Positions 28,503 to 37,621 of a stretch of 64,000 nt of DNA are shown in pieces. The stretch lies in assembly GCF_028283705.1 (NCBI RefSeq), contig NZ_JAPWKD010000018.1:62001-126000 (forward strand), given 5' to 3'. The notes under the pieces are model-generated. The model made no database searches. It was not told the DNA's origin and worked only from the letters and a program-made list of their open reading frames with translations. Each line of letters opens with the position of its first letter. Position 1 is the first letter of the stretch. This DNA comes from Pantoea sp. (GTDB taxonomy: Bacteria > Pseudomonadota > Gammaproteobacteria > Enterobacterales > Enterobacteriaceae). Position numbers and translations under genes: made by a program.

Positions 28503-28540
28503 AAAAAATAAGGGCGACCGGTTGGTCGCCCTTATCATTT
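28503..28540. terminator. Bidirectional terminator pntB / uspE
   Basis: ATAAGGGCGACC (28508-28519) and GGTCGCCCTTAT (28524-28535) form a perfect 12-bp stem with a GGTT loop, flanked by an A-run on the left and T-rich sequence on the right. It serves both convergent genes. Confidence 0.9.
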
Positions 28541-29503
28541 TTATTCGTCGTCGTCTTCTTCGTCATCATCATCGAGTTCGAGGGGTGATTTAAAGTCATC
28601 CGGCTTAATCGCCAGCAAATCGCAACGCAGATGGTCGATCACCTGTTCAGCGGTATTACCGAGGAACGCCGCAGATAATCCGGTACGGCCAATGGTGCCC
28701 AGCACCACAATTCCCGCGCCCAGATGAGCTGCGATATCGGGGATCACTTCTTCCGGCAAACCTTTTGCCACATGGGTGAACTCTTCACTGATGGAAAACT
28801 TCTGCCGCAGCGCTTTCATCGCCACCAGATGCTGACCGCGAATCGCATCGTTGTAAACGCTGGGATCGAAGTCCGGCAGTTCGATAGCGATGTTTATCGG
28901 GGTAATCGGGTAGGCACCCACCAGATGCACTTCGGTATGGTTAACCATTTCCGCCAGCACCGTGGTTTCCTGAATCAACTTTTGGTTGAGGGCATCATGA
29001 TGAGGTTCTTCGCTGGCGAGGTTCACTGCCACCAGCGCTTTGCCGCCTTCCGGCCACGGCTGGTCTTTAACCATCCACACCGGGCAAGGGCATTTACGCA
29101 GCAGATGCCAGTCGGTGGGGGTGAAGATCACCGCTTCCAGCCGATCGTGCTGGTGCGCCATCTTCAGCACCAGGTCGTGCTGATGGGTCATGACCTCATG
29201 AATAATCGCTTCAAAGGGGCGGTTATGCCAGATCACCTTGATTTCAATATCGACCCCCGCCTCTAAATAGGCGTGGGCTTGTTCACGGATCCACTCGGTA
29301 CGCTGGCTTATCACGCCTTTGCGCATATTGCCACGCTCATCTGGCGACAGCAGCGTGGTCATTTCGTATGAAAAATCATAGATAGGCAGGAAAGCTTTGA
29401 TTTTTCCGCCGATGCGTTGATTGAGATAAACCGCACGCCGCAGCGCGGGTTGATCGTCCTGCTGTGCATCAATCGCGACCAGAATATTTTGGTACCGGGA
29501 CAT
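28541..29503 (-). CDS. uspE: Universal stress protein UspE
   Basis: A tandem-Usp protein of 320 residues with two alpha/beta domains (residues 1-150 and 155-305). The first begins [14 protein letters not shown] and the second contains the [20 protein letters not shown] segment just before its end. In E. coli UspE supports resistance to DNA damage, motility and cell aggregation. The C-terminus here ends in a conspicuous acidic tail ([13 protein letters not shown]). uspE lies immediately downstream of fnr on the same strand, as in E. coli. Confidence 0.94.
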   Translation of the reverse strand: MSRYQNILVAIDAQQDDQPALRRAVYLNQRIGGKIKAFLPIYDFSYEMTTLLSPDERGNMRKGVISQRTEWIREQAHAYLEAGVDIEIKVIWHNRPFEAIIHEVMTHQHDLVLKMAHQHDRLEAVIFTPTDWHLLRKCPCPVWMVKDQPWPEGGKALVAVNLASEEPHHDALNQKLIQETTVLAEMVNHTEVHLVGAYPITPINIAIELPDFDPSVYNDAIRGQHLVAMKALRQKFSISEEFTHVAKGLPEEVIPDIAAHLGAGIVVLGTIGRTGLSAAFLGNTAEQVIDHLRCDLLAIKPDDFKSPLELDDDDEEDDDE

Positions 29504-29582
29504 AAGGCAATCTCCTCAAAACCAAAGCAAGTTGGGATAAAGATAGCCTAAGTTAGGACAGTGCAGAAGGGAAAAAGTTGTT

Positions 29583-29616
29583 GCCGGATCAATAAAATAA
29601 CATTTATCGATCCGGC
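29583..29616 (-). terminator. Terminator after fnr
   Basis: GCCGGATC (29583-29590) pairs with GATCCGGC (29609-29616) around an AT-rich loop that can itself fold. On the minus strand it is followed by AACAACTTTTT. It separates fnr from uspE. Confidence 0.55.
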
Positions 29617-29622
29617 TGAGTG

Positions 29623-30375
29623 TCAGGCAGCCTGCTCAGTCTGACCAGCAAGTTCTGCCAGCAAAGCATGGTTTTCAATAGTGATATATTTGCCTTTTAC
29701 CGCCAGCATGCCACTTTTCTGGAAACGACCGAGTAAACGGCTGATGGTTTCTACGGTTAGTCCCAGATAGTTACCAATATCGCCACGCGTCATGGTCAAC
29801 CGGAACTCGCGCTGGGAAAAACCGCGCTGACCGAAGCGGCGTGACAGGTTCCAGATAAAGGCTGCCAGGCGTTCTTCAGCGTTCTTTTTCGACAGCAACA
29901 GAATCATGTCCTGATCGCCCTTAATCTCGCCACTCATCAGGCGCATCATCTGCTGACGCAGGGCAGGCATTTTTCCGGACAAATCGTCGAGAGTCTCAAA
30001 CGGGATCTCGCACACCATCGCGGTTTCCAGTGCCTGGGCAAAGCTGGGGTGATGGGCGCTGACAATGGCGTCAAAACCTACCAAATCACCTGCCAGATGG
30101 AAGCCGGTAATCTGTTCGTCACCCTGTTCAGTGATGGTGTAACTTTTGATGGTGCCAGAGCGAATAGCGTATAAAGATTTCAGTTCATCACCGGCTTTGA
30201 ACAATGTCTGGCCTTTCTGAATCGGCTTTTTGCGTTCGATGATATTATCCAGCTGATCCAGTTCGTGCTCGTTCAGCGTGAAGGGAATACACAACTGGCT
30301 GATACTGCAATCCTGACAATGGATGGCACAACCGCCAGACTGAATACGTCGAATGCTGCGTTTTTCCGGGATCAT
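29623..30375 (-). CDS. fnr: FNR, oxygen-sensing transcription factor
   Basis: Fnr is the global anaerobic regulator, active as a 4Fe-4S dimer. The 250 residues match E. coli Fnr in length. The cluster ligands are all present: Cys20, Cys23 and Cys29 in the N-terminal [14 protein letters not shown] segment (which also has Cys16) and Cys122 in VCEIPFE. The recognition helix reads [13 protein letters not shown], with the Glu, Ser and Arg that read TTGAT half-sites. A palindrome of FNR type lies 22-35 bp upstream, consistent with autoregulation. Confidence 0.98.
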   Translation of the reverse strand: MIPEKRSIRRIQSGGCAIHCQDCSISQLCIPFTLNEHELDQLDNIIERKKPIQKGQTLFKAGDELKSLYAIRSGTIKSYTITEQGDEQITGFHLAGDLVGFDAIVSAHHPSFAQALETAMVCEIPFETLDDLSGKMPALRQQMMRLMSGEIKGDQDMILLLSKKNAEERLAAFIWNLSRRFGQRGFSQREFRLTMTRGDIGNYLGLTVETISRLLGRFQKSGMLAVKGKYITIENHALLAELAGQTEQAA

Positions 30376-30396
30376 AATGTCTACGCTCGATGATTA

Positions 30397-30410
30397 TTGA
30401 CTGTGGTCAA
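30397..30410. promoter_or_regulatory. FNR-type palindrome at the fnr promoter
   Basis: TTGAC-TGTG-GTCAA is symmetric and differs from the TTGAT-N4-ATCAA consensus only at the inner base of each half. Its location just upstream of the fnr ATG suggests negative autoregulation, as known in E. coli. Confidence 0.65.
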
Positions 30411-30590
30411 TTTTAACATTTTTCCGTGCAAAGGGCACTCATCCGAGCAGTAATAATCCTCAAAAAAAGTGGGGGTGACGCAAAAATAGTTGATCAGCGC
30501 TAATTCCGCTATTTGCCTATAAATTCCGCAAGGGTGTTTTTTGATCTGGAACGATTTGTTGACACTTTTTTTGCACCACCCGTTGCTGGA

Positions 30591-30604
30591 TTTTTGTACA
30601 AAAA
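30591..30604. promoter_or_regulatory. 14-bp palindrome upstream of smrA
   Basis: TTTTTGTACAAAAA is perfectly symmetric, and an overlapping wider inverted repeat uses CACTTTTT (30563-30570) and AAAAAGTG (30600-30607). A TTGACA-like -35 lies at 30559-30564. It could be an operator for smrA, but AT-rich palindromes also arise by chance. Confidence 0.3.
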
Positions 30605-30672
30605 GTGACAGATGTGATGCCAGAAAGCTTTTGCTACTCTTTCTTCGCTAAATTGTTATGTGGGAATAAACC

Positions 30673-31239
30673 ATGAACCTTGATGATGATGACCTTTTCC
30701 GGGATGCCATGGGTGATGTAACACCGTTGAAAGATTGCGCCAATACCCAGTGGCTGCGTACACCGTCCACCAAAGCGCCGCGGGTGCCACAACGCAATGA
30801 TGAACAGGAAAACTTTCTCACGCGTGGCTTTCTGGAGATTATTTCCCTGGGGACGCCGCTGGAGTACAAAGCCGACGGTATCCAGCAAGGGGTGCTGGAT
30901 AAGCTGCGGCTGGGCAAATACCCACTGGATGCCAGTCTCAATCTGCTGCGTCAGCCGGTAGAAACCTGCCGCCAGTCGTTGTTCAGCTTTATGATGCAGG
31001 CGCGCAAGCAGGGGTTACGCAATCTGCTGATCATTCACGGTAAGGGGCGGGAGGATGAATCGCACGCCAATATCGTGCGCAGTTACCTCGCTCGCTGGCT
31101 GCAACAGTTTGATGAAGTGCAAACCTTTTGCGTGGCGCAACCGCAGCACGGCGGCGCGGGAGCGCTCTACGTTGGATTACGTAAAACTGATAAGGCGCGC
31201 CTGGATAACCGCGAACGGCATGCCAAGCGCAGCCGCTAG
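30673..31239 (+). CDS. smrA: SmrA, Smr-domain DNA endonuclease
   Basis: A 188-residue protein (YdaL in E. coli) with a C-terminal Smr domain. The signature LRNLLIIHGKGRED (near residue 118) and the preceding LDASLNLLRQ match the small MutS-related nuclease fold. E. coli SmrA has been reported to nick DNA; related Smr proteins cleave mRNA on collided ribosomes, so an RNA role should not be excluded. The acidic N-terminus (MNLDDDDLFRDAMGD) is typical. Its stop overlaps the stop of the next gene on the other strand by 4 bp. Confidence 0.88.
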   Translation: MNLDDDDLFRDAMGDVTPLKDCANTQWLRTPSTKAPRVPQRNDEQENFLTRGFLEIISLGTPLEYKADGIQQGVLDKLRLGKYPLDASLNLLRQPVETCRQSLFSFMMQARKQGLRNLLIIHGKGREDESHANIVRSYLARWLQQFDEVQTFCVAQPQHGGAGALYVGLRKTDKARLDNRERHAKRSR

Positions 31240-32156
31240 CTGTGGAACTTACGGATCGTCGCCATTAAGACTTCTGCGCTCAGGCTTAATGTATTACCGG
31301 TGCGAGTGATAATACCCACCGGCTCGCCAGGTCCAACGGAACTGATGGGCAGGGCGCAGAGCGCGTTATGGCTCAAATCTTCTTTAATGGCTCCGGACGG
31401 CACAAACCACACATAGTCGTAACGCAGCGCCAGCTGACGCGCCAGTGAGGTGGAAGAGGTTTCAACGCAGTTGGCGGGCAGGGAGCAGTCCTGTTCATCC
31501 AGCATCTGCTGGGCGATACGGCGTGGTGCTGTGCCCTCCGGGGAGATCACCACCGGCCATTGCATGGCGCGTGATAGTGTGACGTTGTCACCTAATAACG
31601 GATGTTCCGGGCGCACTACCAGCTTCAGCGACTCCAGAAACAGCAACTCATAAGTCAGGCCAGCCATCATTTCGCTGTCGGCCATGCGGCCAATACCGAT
31701 ATCAAATTCTCCGGCCCGTAAACCCGCCAGCAGTACGTTGTTATGCAAGGTCGCGACCTGAACCGTGGTGTTGGGTTGCTGCTGATGAAAACGATCGAGA
31801 ATTTGCGGCAGCATGCCCATCGCTGCCGTCGTCAGCGCGCCAAGACGAATCACCATTGGGCGTCCTGGCAGCGGGGCGTTGAAGCTCTGCCCGGCATGAT
31901 TCAATGCATCCAGCACCTTCACCGCATGAGTAAGAAATTGTTCCCCCAGGGTGGTGAGTTGCGCACCGAGTCTGCCACGTTCAAATAAACGGGCACCTGC
32001 CAGTTCCTCCAGCTCGTTGAGGGTTTTCGATAGCGCAGGCTGGCTCAGGCTGAGAGTCTCTGCTGCCCGGCCAAGGGTGCCCTGCTGCGCTACCGCAACA
32101 AAGGTATGTAAGTGGCGCAAGCGAATGCGCTGATTGAAAAGGATATTTTTGTCCAT
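31236..32156 (-). CDS. LysR-type regulator (PcaQ/GbpR-like)
   Basis: A 306-residue LysR-family regulator. The winged helix (RLRHLHTFVAVAQQGTLGRA) has the form seen in PcaQ and GbpR. The helix-turn-helix includes LSLSQPALSKTLNELEELAG, and an effector-binding domain runs from about residue 95. It is divergent from a transporter of the aromatic-acid:H+ symporter type, which makes it the probable activator of that transporter and perhaps of the HglS-like gene beyond. An inverted repeat lies about 50 bp upstream. The effector is unknown. Confidence 0.8.
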   Translation of the reverse strand: MDKNILFNQRIRLRHLHTFVAVAQQGTLGRAAETLSLSQPALSKTLNELEELAGARLFERGRLGAQLTTLGEQFLTHAVKVLDALNHAGQSFNAPLPGRPMVIRLGALTTAAMGMLPQILDRFHQQQPNTTVQVATLHNNVLLAGLRAGEFDIGIGRMADSEMMAGLTYELLFLESLKLVVRPEHPLLGDNVTLSRAMQWPVVISPEGTAPRRIAQQMLDEQDCSLPANCVETSSTSLARQLALRYDYVWFVPSGAIKEDLSHNALCALPISSVGPGEPVGIITRTGNTLSLSAEVLMATIRKFHS

Positions 32157-32205
32157 AACCTCACACTTAATGAGATTTCCAGCGTGCAGGCAACTGGCAA
32201 ACTGA

Positions 32206-32231
32206 AATTTTGTTAACCTGGCTGCAAAATT
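32206..32231. promoter_or_regulatory. LysR-type operator candidate
   Basis: AATTTTG (32206-32212) and CAAAATT (32225-32231) are perfect inverted arms separated by 12 bp, in the divergent region (32157-32480) between the LysR gene and the transporter. The rest of that AT-rich gap holds nothing else I can name. Confidence 0.4.
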
Positions 32232-32480
32232 ATATTAACAATTTTAGATTGTATTGTGCTAAACGCATAAGTCGCTGTAATCATGGGAAATACCGCATAT
32301 TAAGCTGCCTGATACATTATCACCGCCTGTAATATCAGAGGGTTAAGATCACAAATCCTGAATAATTCTCAATTACATTCAAAATTACTGCCCGCTATTG
32401 TTAACGATGAGCTATCATAAGCGCCGTTTTTTTTACCAAAACTGATGTTTAAATCGGTAAGCCGAAGCAGGGGTTCAGAC

Positions 32481-33803
32481 GTGACCAGCGTTGAAGCAGT
32501 AGATGTCCGCCAGCTCATTAATCAGAGCGCATTAAGTAGCTGGCAAAAGCGCCTGATTGCACTCTGCTTCATTGTTGTGGCGCTGGACGGTATGGATATC
32601 GCACTGATGGGCTTTATCGCACCGACGCTCAAAGCCGCCTGGGGAGTCAGCAATCATCAACTCGGCATGGTCATCAGCGCCGCATTGGTGGGGCTGGCTA
32701 TGGGTGCTGTGGTGGCGGGGCCACTGGCCGACCGTTTTGGTCGCCGCCTGCTGATTCTGCAAAGCGTACTGTTCTTCGGCATATGGACGCTGGCCACTGC
32801 GATGGCACAAAACATCGAACAGATGATGTTGTTCCGTTTCCTGACCGGATTAGGCCTTGGCGCGGCCATGCCCAACGTGGGTACGCTGGTGGCGGAATAC
32901 GCCCCTGAACGCCGTCGCTCCTTCATTATCACCGTGGTATTTTGCGGTTTCACCTTCGGTGCCGCCTCGGGTGGTTTTGCCGCCTCCTGGTTGCTGCCGC
33001 GGTATAACTGGCATGCGGTGATGTTGCTCGGCGGTGTGCTGCCGCTGGTGGTACTGCCTTTCCTGCTACACGGTTTACCGGAATCGGTGCGTTTTCTTAT
33101 CAGTCGTCGGGCACCTGCGGCGCGGATACATGCCATTCTCGATCGTATGATGCCGGGCGCAGTGCAAGCCAATAGCCATTTTCACAGTGCCGAGCCACCC
33201 GCAGCACGTCATGGCGCGATAGCCACCGTAGTGTCCCGCCGTTACCTGTTTGGCAGCCTGATGCTGTGGGGCGGTTATTTTATGGGGCTGTTCCTGGTTT
33301 ATTTGATTGGCAGCTGGCTGCCGTCACTGGTGAATACGCTGGGGATGTCGGTTACCGAAGCCGCAATCATCACCGCGATGTACCAGGCTGGCGGCACCCT
33401 GGGTTCACTGTTCGCTGGCTGGCTGATGGACCGCGTCAATGCCAACCTGGCGCTGGCAGTGATCTATTTTTGTGGCGGTATCGCGATTATCGTCCTCGGC
33501 TTCTCCCCGGCCGAGGTCGGATTGATGAGTGGCATCGCCTTTTGCAGCGGCTTTTGTTTTAACGGCGCCAATACCGGCATGAACGCGCTTGCTGCCAGTT
33601 ATTATCCCACCCATGCGCGTGCGACCGGTTCCAGCTGGATGCATGGCGTAGGGCGCGTCGGTGCCATCCTGAGTGCCTTTGTTGGCGCGGAATTGCTGTC
33701 GCTCGGCTGGTCATTCAGTCATATCTTTCTGATGCTGGCATTCCCGGCGGCGTTAACCACGGTGATGCTGGTCCTGAAATTTCGCTTTGGCGATCCAGAG
33801 TAA
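32481..33803 (+). CDS. MFS transporter, aromatic-acid:H+ symporter (PcaK/BenK-like)
   Basis: A twelve-helix MFS protein of 440 residues. Family hallmarks are DGMDIALMGFIAPTLKAAWG in helix 1 and GPLADRFGRR in the 2-3 loop. The acidic residue early in helix 1 is characteristic of AAHS transporters of 4-hydroxybenzoate, benzoate and related acids. The GTG at 32481 has AGGGG 8 bp upstream; an in-frame ATG at 32445 lacks a ribosome site. Its neighbour is an HglS-like enzyme of dicarboxylate metabolism, so the cargo could be an oxo- or aliphatic dicarboxylate rather than an aromatic acid; this is inference. Confidence 0.78.
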   Translation: MTSVEAVDVRQLINQSALSSWQKRLIALCFIVVALDGMDIALMGFIAPTLKAAWGVSNHQLGMVISAALVGLAMGAVVAGPLADRFGRRLLILQSVLFFGIWTLATAMAQNIEQMMLFRFLTGLGLGAAMPNVGTLVAEYAPERRRSFIITVVFCGFTFGAASGGFAASWLLPRYNWHAVMLLGGVLPLVVLPFLLHGLPESVRFLISRRAPAARIHAILDRMMPGAVQANSHFHSAEPPAARHGAIATVVSRRYLFGSLMLWGGYFMGLFLVYLIGSWLPSLVNTLGMSVTEAAIITAMYQAGGTLGSLFAGWLMDRVNANLALAVIYFCGGIAIIVLGFSPAEVGLMSGIAFCSGFCFNGANTGMNALAASYYPTHARATGSSWMHGVGRVGAILSAFVGAELLSLGWSFSHIFLMLAFPAALTTVMLVLKFRFGDPE

Positions 33804-33893
33804 GCAGGCGAGATCACAGTTCCACGAAATTGTTACCCGGTGTTAAACGGTTGATCTACAGTAGCAACAACCCTTTAGCCCGAGGTGATAATC

Positions 33894-35231
33894 ATGGACA
33901 ACTTTCTCGCCAGTGATGCCATTCGCACGCTGTTTTCTCAGGCCATGTCGGCGATGTACCAGCAAGAGGTGCCGCAATATGGCACTCTGACGCAACTGGT
34001 CAGCGCCGTTAACGAACGGACGCTGGAAGCCAATCCCGCCCTGAAAAATCGTCTGGCGGCTGCCGATGAACTCAGCCGCTTAAGCGTGGAGCGTCATGGT
34101 GCCATCCGTGTGGGTACGGCTGCGGAGTTAAGCCTGTTGCGGCAGATGTTTGCCGTCATGGGGATGTATCCGGTGGGGTACTACGATCTGTCACAGGCTG
34201 GCGTGCCGGTGCACTCCACCGCGTTTCGCCCTGTCAGCGATAGTGCGCTGCGGCGCAATCCCTTCCGCGTTTTTACCTCACTGTTGCGGCTGGAGTTGAT
34301 TAACGATGAGGCGCTGCGTGCCAAAGCTGCCGCTATCCTCGCGGCACGCGATATTTTTACCCCAGGCTGCCGGGCGCTGATTGCGAAACACCAGCAGCAG
34401 GGGGGGCTTACCGCTGCCGATGCTGCGTTATTTGTCAAAGAAGCGCTGGAAACCTTCCGCTGGCATGCGCATACCACGGTAGACAGCGCCACCTATCGTG
34501 CGCTGAGCCAGCAACATCGTTTGATCGCCGATGTGGTGTGTTTCCGCGGTTGTCATATCAACCACCTGACCCCGCGCACGCTGGATATTGACCGTGTGCA
34601 GGCGCTGATGCCGTCACGCGGTATCGATCCTAAAACGCTGATCGAAGGCCCACCGCAACGTCAGGTGCCGATTCTGTTGCGCCAGACCAGCTTCAAGGCG
34701 CTGGAAGAGCCGGTTCATTTTCAGGATGGCTTTCAGGGGACGCACACCGCCCGGTTCGGCGAAATCGAGCAGCGTGGCGTGGCGCTGACGCCGAAAGGCC
34801 GTGCGCTGTATGATAAGTTGCTGGCCGAAGCGGGAACCGGTCCTGATAATCAGCACCATCAGCAACATCTGGCTGCGGTGTTCAGTGACTTCCCTGATGA
34901 TGAAACCAGCCTGCGGGAACAGCAGCTGGCATGGTTCCGCTATCGGCTAACGGAAAAGGGGGTCCAGTCTCCTCCGCGTGCGGAAGAGAGTATGGAGCAG
35001 CTGATGAAAGAAGGTCGATTGCTGGCAGAACCCATCACTTATGAAGATTTTTTACCGGTAAGCGCAGCGGGGATTTTCCAGTCTAATCTGGGGGATGAAG
35101 CCCAGGTACGCAGTGCGGGCTATGCCAGCCGTGAAGCATTTGAAAACGCGCTGGGTGCAGCGGTGCAGGATGAAATGGTGTTGTATCAGCAGATGCAGCA
35201 GCGCAGTCTGGTACGCTGCGGATTGGCATAA
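33894..35231 (+). CDS. hglS: 2-oxoadipate dioxygenase/decarboxylase (HglS/YdcJ)
   Basis: The 445 residues match E. coli YdcJ along the whole length (for example QAMSAMYQQEVPQYGTL, VERHGAIRVGTAAEL, FRGCHINHLTPRTLDIDRVQ). Pseudomonas putida HglS in this DUF1338 family is an iron(II) enzyme that converts 2-oxoadipate to D-2-hydroxyglutarate in lysine breakdown. The HGAIRVGT and CHINHLTP motifs supply likely metal and substrate residues. I start at ATG 33894, behind GAGG, not at the in-frame GTG 33885. No other lysine-catabolic gene is in view. A strong terminator follows. Confidence 0.88.
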   Translation: MDNFLASDAIRTLFSQAMSAMYQQEVPQYGTLTQLVSAVNERTLEANPALKNRLAAADELSRLSVERHGAIRVGTAAELSLLRQMFAVMGMYPVGYYDLSQAGVPVHSTAFRPVSDSALRRNPFRVFTSLLRLELINDEALRAKAAAILAARDIFTPGCRALIAKHQQQGGLTAADAALFVKEALETFRWHAHTTVDSATYRALSQQHRLIADVVCFRGCHINHLTPRTLDIDRVQALMPSRGIDPKTLIEGPPQRQVPILLRQTSFKALEEPVHFQDGFQGTHTARFGEIEQRGVALTPKGRALYDKLLAEAGTGPDNQHHQQHLAAVFSDFPDDETSLREQQLAWFRYRLTEKGVQSPPRAEESMEQLMKEGRLLAEPITYEDFLPVSAAGIFQSNLGDEAQVRSAGYASREAFENALGAAVQDEMVLYQQMQQRSLVRCGLA

Positions 35232-35260
35232 AAAGAGCCGGTCTGCGGACCGGCTTGGTA
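35231..35260. terminator. Terminator hglS / doxX-like gene
   Basis: AGCCGGTC (35236-35243) and GACCGGCT (35248-35255) form an 8-bp stem with a TGCG loop; a run of four A precedes it and TTGGT follows. It serves the two convergent genes. Confidence 0.75.
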
Positions 35261-35263
35261 TCA

Positions 35264-35698
35264 TTATTGCAGGCGCGGAGTCCGCACCAGCGAGTATTTT
35301 CCGGCCCCCAGAAACATAATGGCGAGTGCGCCAAGTGTGTAAAGGGCTTCCGTCTCCAGCGACCATGCACCCACATCTGTCAGGTGCCAGACCACGCCCA
35401 TTTTGACCAGCAACGTAGCGACAATCATGTTGATCACGATAATGAACGCCGCAGGGCGGGTCATGAAACCAATGATCATCATCACGGGTGCCAGAATTTC
35501 CCCGATATAAGCACCGTATGCGATGAAGCCAGGCATACCTCTGACGGTGAGCAGATGCTCAATCCATGCCACACCGTGAACGACTTTAAATTCACCATGA
35601 AACAACAGTAATCCGCCAAACGTCAGGCGGAGCAACAATTTAGCGAAGTCCGGATGATCACACATCCGGGTAAACAGCTGATTAATGCCACCGAACAT
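35264..35698 (-). CDS. DoxX-family membrane protein
   Basis: A 144-residue protein with four predicted helices (LLLRLTFGGLLLFHG; GEILAPVMMIIGF; AAFIIVINMIVATLLV; LYTLGALAIMFLGAG), the DoxX layout. Members are associated with quinone-linked or thiosulfate oxidation in some organisms, but most, including this one, have no proven role. I start at the ATG complementary to 35696-35698, because GGAG lies 7 bp before it; a longer start at 35734 lacks one. It converges with hglS and is divergent from the esterase. Confidence 0.75.
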   Translation of the reverse strand: MFGGINQLFTRMCDHPDFAKLLLRLTFGGLLLFHGEFKVVHGVAWIEHLLTVRGMPGFIAYGAYIGEILAPVMMIIGFMTRPAAFIIVINMIVATLLVKMGVVWHLTDVGAWSLETEALYTLGALAIMFLGAGKYSLVRTPRLQ

Positions 35699-35872
35699 TG
35701 CGCTTCTCCATTTCGCCAGATCAACCTGTAACATTAAATCTAATCGGTAAATGGCAACCCGACAAAAAATCAGAATGGGATGTTGAATCTCGCGTGCGGG
35801 TTTTCGGCTTAATCTGCAAATTCCTCAGCAACATGGACAATCACGCCGGGCCTGCAAATAATGGAGGAATCC

Positions 35873-37408
35873 ATGATCAGGGAAGCCGAGATGAAAAACG
35901 AACGACGTCTGAGGATCGTGACAGCGGAAGGTGAACTCAGAGGCACAATGGATGATGATCTTTTTGTCTTCAAGGGGATACCCTATGCCGCCCCTCCGGT
36001 TGGCGCCTTGCGTTGGAGGCCACCACAGCCGCTGCAACCCTGGCAGGGGGTGCATGATGCCACAGCATGGGGCGATGCCAGCTGGCAAAATCGGGACTAC
36101 TGCGTCGCGGCAGGTGGCGGTGATCCGGGGCGTTTTAGCGAAGATTGCCTTTATCTGAATATCTGGACGCCTGATATCGACCCCTCCAGACCGCTGCCGG
36201 TTATGGTGTGGCTGCATGGCGGCGGATTTGCTATTGGCGCGGGCAGCCTCGATCCTTATCGTGGCAAAGCGCTGGCCGCGCAGGGCGTGGTGGTGGTCAC
36301 TCTCAATTATCGCCTCGGGCATTTCGGTTTTTTTTCCCACCCGGCACTGGATGCGGAATATCCCGATGGCGGCATGGTGAATAACTTCGCGTTGCTCGAT
36401 CAGATTGCGGCATTGCAATGGGTGCAGCGCAATATCCCGGCATTTGGCGGCGATCGCCACAATATCACCTTGTTTGGTGAGTCATCGGGGGCGCGTAGCG
36501 TATTGTCTTTATGTTGTTCCCCGCTGGCCGAGGGATTGTTCCACAAAGGCATTGTGCAGAGCGCCTATAGCCTGCCGGATATTCCGCGTGCGGAAGCGCA
36601 GCAGGCGGGCAAAAAGGTGGTGGCGCATTTCGGGCTGACGGAGGACGCTTCTGCCTCCGAGTTACGCGAGTTGCCTGCGGAGGCGTTCTGGCCGTTGCAA
36701 CGCCCGCTGGCGCTGGGGCCAGTGCCGATCAGTGGCGATACGGTGTTGCCCCGGCCGATGCTGGCCACTTTTCTGGCGGGCAAACAGCACCGGGTGCCCT
36801 TGATGATTGGCAGCAATAGCGATGAAGCCAGCGTGCTTGAGTATTTTGGTGTCGATGCCACCCAGGTGCTTCAGCAGCTGCGACGTAAAAATCGCTTCAG
36901 CTATCGGGTGATTAAGTGGCTGTACGATCTTCATGATGACGCCCTGCTGGGACGTGCCGTGGCGCGTGATATGGCCTTTACGGTGATGCCGTTGTTGATC
37001 GTTAAAGCGCAACATAATATTGGTATGCCTGGTTGGCGTTACTGGTTCGATTATGTTTCCGAACAATCACGCGATCTCTATCCTCACGGTGCCTGGCACG
37101 GCAATGAAATCCCCTATGTCTTTAATACGCTGCAGTCGCTGCCTCCGCCAGAAGGGCGCAGTTATACCGCAGCCGACCATGCCTTTGCCGCCAAAGTCAG
37201 CGCCTTTTGGGTGACGTTTGCCCGGGACGCCAATGAGTTCAGCCATCAGTTGCAGGGTGACGTTGCCTGGCCCGCCTGGCGTGCCAGTGAAGATGTGACG
37301 CTGGTGTTTGGCCAGGATAAAGACAATCCCCTGCGGTTACAGCCTCGTTTTATGCGTGGGCGACTGCGCTTGTTCCGCCTGATGATGCGCAGCATGGTGA
37401 AACTTTAA
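35873..37408 (+). CDS. Type B carboxylesterase
   Basis: A 511-residue alpha/beta hydrolase of the cholinesterase/type B carboxylesterase family. The N-terminal motif EDCLYLNIWTP is diagnostic. The oxyanion loop is LHGGGFAIGAG, and the nucleophile Ser204 lies in FGESSGA. The catalytic His is probably in AWHGNEIPYVF. No signal peptide is present, so it should be cytoplasmic. It would cleave carboxylic esters; the substrate is unknown. The ATG at 35873 follows GGAGG by 5 bp, better placed than the in-frame ATGs at 35861 and 35891. Confidence 0.88.
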   Translation: MIREAEMKNERRLRIVTAEGELRGTMDDDLFVFKGIPYAAPPVGALRWRPPQPLQPWQGVHDATAWGDASWQNRDYCVAAGGGDPGRFSEDCLYLNIWTPDIDPSRPLPVMVWLHGGGFAIGAGSLDPYRGKALAAQGVVVVTLNYRLGHFGFFSHPALDAEYPDGGMVNNFALLDQIAALQWVQRNIPAFGGDRHNITLFGESSGARSVLSLCCSPLAEGLFHKGIVQSAYSLPDIPRAEAQQAGKKVVAHFGLTEDASASELRELPAEAFWPLQRPLALGPVPISGDTVLPRPMLATFLAGKQHRVPLMIGSNSDEASVLEYFGVDATQVLQQLRRKNRFSYRVIKWLYDLHDDALLGRAVARDMAFTVMPLLIVKAQHNIGMPGWRYWFDYVSEQSRDLYPHGAWHGNEIPYVFNTLQSLPPPEGRSYTAADHAFAAKVSAFWVTFARDANEFSHQLQGDVAWPAWRASEDVTLVFGQDKDNPLRLQPRFMRGRLRLFRLMMRSMVKL

Positions 37409-37537
37409 TTAACCTGCTAATGATTAAATTCCGCAAACGTTTTTTTAAGGCAAATTTTTCCGCATCCCTCTGATTTAGCTCAGACAATCCTTTTGTATCT
37501 GTGGCCGATCCAGCAATTAATTAGCTTACTAAACCAG

Positions 37538-37564
37538 TACATTTTCTGAATCGACTGCCGATAA
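37538..37564 (+). promoter_or_regulatory. Sigma-28 (FliA) promoter for the chemoreceptor
   Basis: TACATTTT (37538-37545), 11 bp, then GCCGATAA (37557-37564). Against the FliA consensus TAAAGTTT-N11-GCCGATAA the -35 matches 6 of 8 and the -10 matches 8 of 8 with exact spacing. It lies 58 bp before the ATG of the methyl-accepting protein. Confidence 0.8.
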
Positions 37565-37565
37565 A

Positions 37566-37600
37566 CGCAATATGCCCGATTTTATCGGGCCTCCATTGCG
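37566..37600 (+). other. Hairpin in the chemoreceptor 5' leader
   Basis: GCCCGAT (37574-37580) pairs with ATCGGGC (37584-37590) around TTT, nested in CGCAAT (37566-37571) and ATTGCG (37595-37600). It begins at about the expected sigma-28 start site, so the inner hairpin would stand near the 5' end of the mRNA. It could stabilise the leader or mark a terminator for upstream transcription. Confidence 0.5.
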
Positions 37601-37621
37601 TTTCACATCAAGGGATTTCGT

